Shown here: positions 62,079 through 64,000 of the stretch, one piece after another | Layout of the letters: each line of letters starts with the position of its first letter | Numbering within the stretch: the stretch's first letter is position 1 | Assembly: GCA_944470555.2 (NCBI GenBank) | Contig: OX104130.1 | Coordinates: 55,275,491 to 55,339,490, forward strand | Length of the DNA stretch: 64,000 nucleotides | From: Heterobilharzia americana | Taxonomy: Eukaryota; Platyhelminthes; Trematoda; Strigeidida; Schistosomatidae | Direction: 5' to 3' | Notes under the pieces: model-generated | The model's database searches: none | What the model saw: only the letters and a program-made list of their open reading frames with translations | What the model was told of the DNA's origin: nothing | Position numbers and translations under genes: made by a program

Positions 62079-62529
62079 CTACTTAGTTGGATGTGCTCTA
62101 GTACCTGCTTAATCAGTACCTTATCTAACGTGTAAGTACTGATAACGAAACACAAATCAAAAGGACCGGTATTCAGGAATATATCCAAGAAGCAATATAT
62201 TTGATTGAAATAAATGTGACGGTAATTATTAGGGGAAAATTTTATACCTTTCATCTGGTTAGTATGGCTGAACTAGAGGCTCTGAGTATGTGTGATGTTA
62301 ACCAGCACGAAGGGAGAGCAAAGTGGCGTCGAAGCCTGCCCGAATGCATTCTCGTTAAAAAAAACTTAAAACACCTTCAGCATCCGGAAGCGAGCTAGGA
62401 GTTTACTAAGCTAATTTAATTTAACCTATTTACTTTAGCCCTAGTCGCATTTTGGGGCCAGGAAGGCGCACGTGTTGCAATACAGAAATGAAAAGTAGAA
62501 CAGCAGAAACAGGCTATGTAGGGAGGATC

Positions 62530-62930
62530 TTCCCATTATATTTCGCTGTGTGGCACTGGTCTTTTTGACCGAAATACCAGCTTAGTTTCTAAACAAATCG
62601 TAGCGGCTGCTTTGAATTTCGCTCATTTCTCAATGTCAGTAAAGAATACTCTGGTATGTCTCAGTTGCAACGCATCTGTTAGTTTCAGACGAGTGTATGG
62701 TGGCAAGACAGATTTAACTTGCTTCCAGACTCAGGTGTGGTCGCAGAAAACGCTCGGGGATGTTTGGAGCAACTTCAGTTTATCTATCCGGTCTAGACCA
62801 GAAAGACTTAAAAGTGGCTGGTCTGTCAGGTACAATAATTCGTTGCATGCCACATTATCATGCACAACATCACAACGAACTCTACTATTAACGTGCAGTT
62901 GGACGCTTGACACACTGCCAGCCACCTGAG
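62530..62930 (-). mobile_element. second Ty3/gypsy fragment (end of protease to start of RT)
   Basis: On the minus strand one open piece (62925-62731) reads QPLLSLSGLDRIDKLKLLQ and VFCDHT. Continuing through stops it reaches LVFRSKRPVPHSE near 62560. The order LLGxxWL-like, then VFxxKRPVP, is the protease-to-RT junction of gypsy elements of the K02A2.6-like type. It is a different lineage from the element at 59664-62400. An old fragment. Confidence 0.5.
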
Positions 62931-63596
62931 AAGCTATGGGAATTCTCGGTTAGCCAGCTCGCTGCCAGGTTTGCTTCTCAATGAGCGTTATTTGTAAGGA
63001 TAAATCAAGCAGCAAATGAACCTACTGCACGTTGGTACTGACAGATATATATTTTACCACAAGTTGTCTTGACCCGCTAAAATGACGGATGAGGTCCATT
63101 TGATGCCTTAAAACAAACCTACGACCTTTCGATGCTAGAATAGAAAAATACAGATATTTGGTCTTCTGTCGTAATATTTAACAAGATTGTGAGTCTTTCA
63201 TGCGAACTGGTGCAAGAATACGTAGAAAACATAGTTCTGAAACCAATAAATGGCAACAAGTAGCAAGCAGCATGCATTCATCCATGAAATTTTCATTATA
63301 TTCCTACGCAAAATATACAAAAAGGAAGAATGCTAGCATTGGACTCAGGCTTTTTCTCTAAGTAGAACATGCACTGCTTAAATAAATAAATACAAAGACG
63401 GTACTTTCGCTTGTCCATCTAGTTAAAATATGGCATACTTATCTTGCTGCCATGCTTCGGCTTATTGACTTGCAACTCATGTCTTCTGGTGACAGAACAG
63501 ATGCAGACTGTAGCTACCTGCCCTTAAGAAACATATGACTTACATAGAAATTTATACGCACTTGTAAAAATGATGTGCGCTTGCACATTATTGTTA

Positions 63597-63765
63597 TTAA
63601 GTGAAAACCCTTGAGGGGTTTAACCAGCACTTCTTCTTTGAGAATGGACCTGTTGAACTGCTTTCTCTTCTTCTTTGCATGATGCTTTTACAAACCAATG
63701 GAACATGATTATCATCTCTGTCAGAAAACTTTACACCTATGAATGAACGCAAAAATTCAACAAGT
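63597..63765 (-). CDS. candidate exon, weak similarity to the start of a RhoGAP domain
   Basis: An open minus-strand segment after a possible acceptor reads GVKFSDRDDNHVPLVCKS and then a basic, Ser-rich end (MQRRRESSSTG, KKKCWLNPSRVFT) and a stop. The spacing GVxF...VPLVxxxI resembles the beginning of RhoGAP domains, but the following residues do not, so either a donor splice site cuts it or the likeness is chance. Confidence 0.15.
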
Positions 63766-63814
63766 AACTTAACGTGCATTATTCATATGTGATGTAAAAT
63801 CTTCTTTCTTTCAG

Positions 63815-63865
63815 CCTGAGGATTGGCACTGCCTAGGATGGAGAAGAGACGGTAAACAGTATTAA
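63815..63865 (+). CDS. candidate terminal exon (16 codons)
   Basis: A strong acceptor (CTTCTTTCTTTCAG|) is followed by 16 sense codons rich in Trp, Cys, Asp and Arg and a TAA, with a poly(A) signal about 70 bases on. A donor-like GTAAAC also occurs at 63852, so it could be an internal 37-base micro-exon. The upstream exons would have to lie in the LINE-rich stretch to the left; none was found. Low confidence. Confidence 0.18.
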   Translation, partial: PEDWHCLGWRRDGKQY

Positions 63866-64000
63866 CACAGATATCTTGCCACTAAATGTAATGACTACAT
63901 GTATAAAAAGGATATGTACGTGTAAATTCAAGAATAAATATCATTATTTTCATGGTTATTAATGTATTAGATCTCGCATTTCGCAATAACATCCAGATGT

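Larger units (their letters stand above)
59664..62400 (-). mobile_element. Ty3/gypsy LTR retrotransposon, truncated after RT
   Basis: A minus-strand gypsy element. A possible 5' LTR lies at about 62400-62037, with a TATA-like TATAAAATTTT at 62247-62236. The putative primer-binding site TGGTGAGTCCGTG starts near 62034. Gag pieces (62028-61639 with PPFCVHRPSAWFSNVEPRF; 61559-61365) are followed by a CCHC-like knuckle (HRRYGANAKRCTRPF, about 61130), a protease with LADTGVEA (about 60975) and RT (60481-59664). RNase H and integrase are missing: the element stops at about 59664 against LINE family C copy 5. Several stops and shifts. Confidence 0.8.
62940..64000. other. right-edge stretch with weak candidate exons
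   Basis: AT-rich with no transposon recognised. Two exon-like segments occur. The minus-strand 63765-63597 is open for about 55 codons (with FIGVKFSDRDDNHVPLVCKS) after an ATTCATAG acceptor-like site. The plus-strand 63815-63865 follows TTTCTTTCAG, reads PEDWHCLGWRRDGKQY and a stop, and has an AATAAA at 63933-63938. Neither is strong alone. Confidence 0.3.

Noticed and set aside
1..64000. CRISPR arrays, bacterial operons, ribosome-binding sites, rRNA genes.
   Set aside because: None seen. The sequence is eukaryotic (spliced gene, LINEs, LTR elements), so prokaryotic feature types do not apply.

Overview
This window reads as a piece of a trematode (flatworm) genome, most likely a schistosome. 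It is AT-rich and gene-poor and is dominated by decayed retroelements of kinds known from Schistosoma: RTE and CR1-type LINEs, BEL/Pao and Ty3/gypsy LTR elements, a Mutator-like (MULE) DNA transposon and tRNA-derived SINEs. The one convincing host gene has a 32-bp first intron followed by multi-kilobase introns full of LINEs, which is the classic schistosome gene layout. The genus is an inference from element content and gene structure, not from a search.

Layout: 1-1435, two abutting RTE LINE fragments with a (TAA)n tail; 1436-6395, a decayed CR1-type LINE on the minus strand (3' UTR, reverse transcriptase, endonuclease, ORF1 with a PHD-like finger); 6400-11728, mostly featureless apart from one orphan ORF and a tRNA-derived SINE; 11729-13243, an RTE copy bounded by a 15-bp target-site duplication; 13244-18954, featureless; 18955-19011, an (AT)n microsatellite; 19196-34057, the RING-finger gene on the minus strand; 34060-37296, mostly featureless; 37297-55365, a mobile-element block in which two inverted, nearly identical RTE halves enclose a CR1/L2-type LINE, a MULE and a long BEL/Pao element; 56340-59680, two more LINE remnants; 59680-62400, a truncated Ty3/gypsy element; 62530-62930, a second gypsy fragment; the right edge holds weak candidate exons.

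The host gene was assembled here from four exons on the minus strand (33984-33917, 33884-33776, 26238-26125, 19744-19337). Reading frame and splice phase agree at every junction. It predicts a 232-residue protein with an N-terminal C3HC3D RING (last zinc ligand Asp, as in NRDP1/RNF41), a TRAF-type zinc finger immediately after it, and an acidic Ser/Glu-rich tail: a probable E3 ubiquitin ligase.

The most unusual structure is within that gene. Exon 3, which completes the RING, is flanked in its two large introns by inverted copies of one LINE family. They include a 326-bp segment that differs at one position between the two introns, although the adjoining element bodies are badly decayed and dissimilar. 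Paired in the pre-mRNA these could promote back-splicing (circular RNA) or skipping of exon 3. No wholly new system is claimed; the other noteworthy items are the inverted RTE arms that share the same disabling stops, internal-deletion LINE derivatives, a degenerate hammerhead-like SINE body, and a MULE with a SWIM finger cut by a stop.
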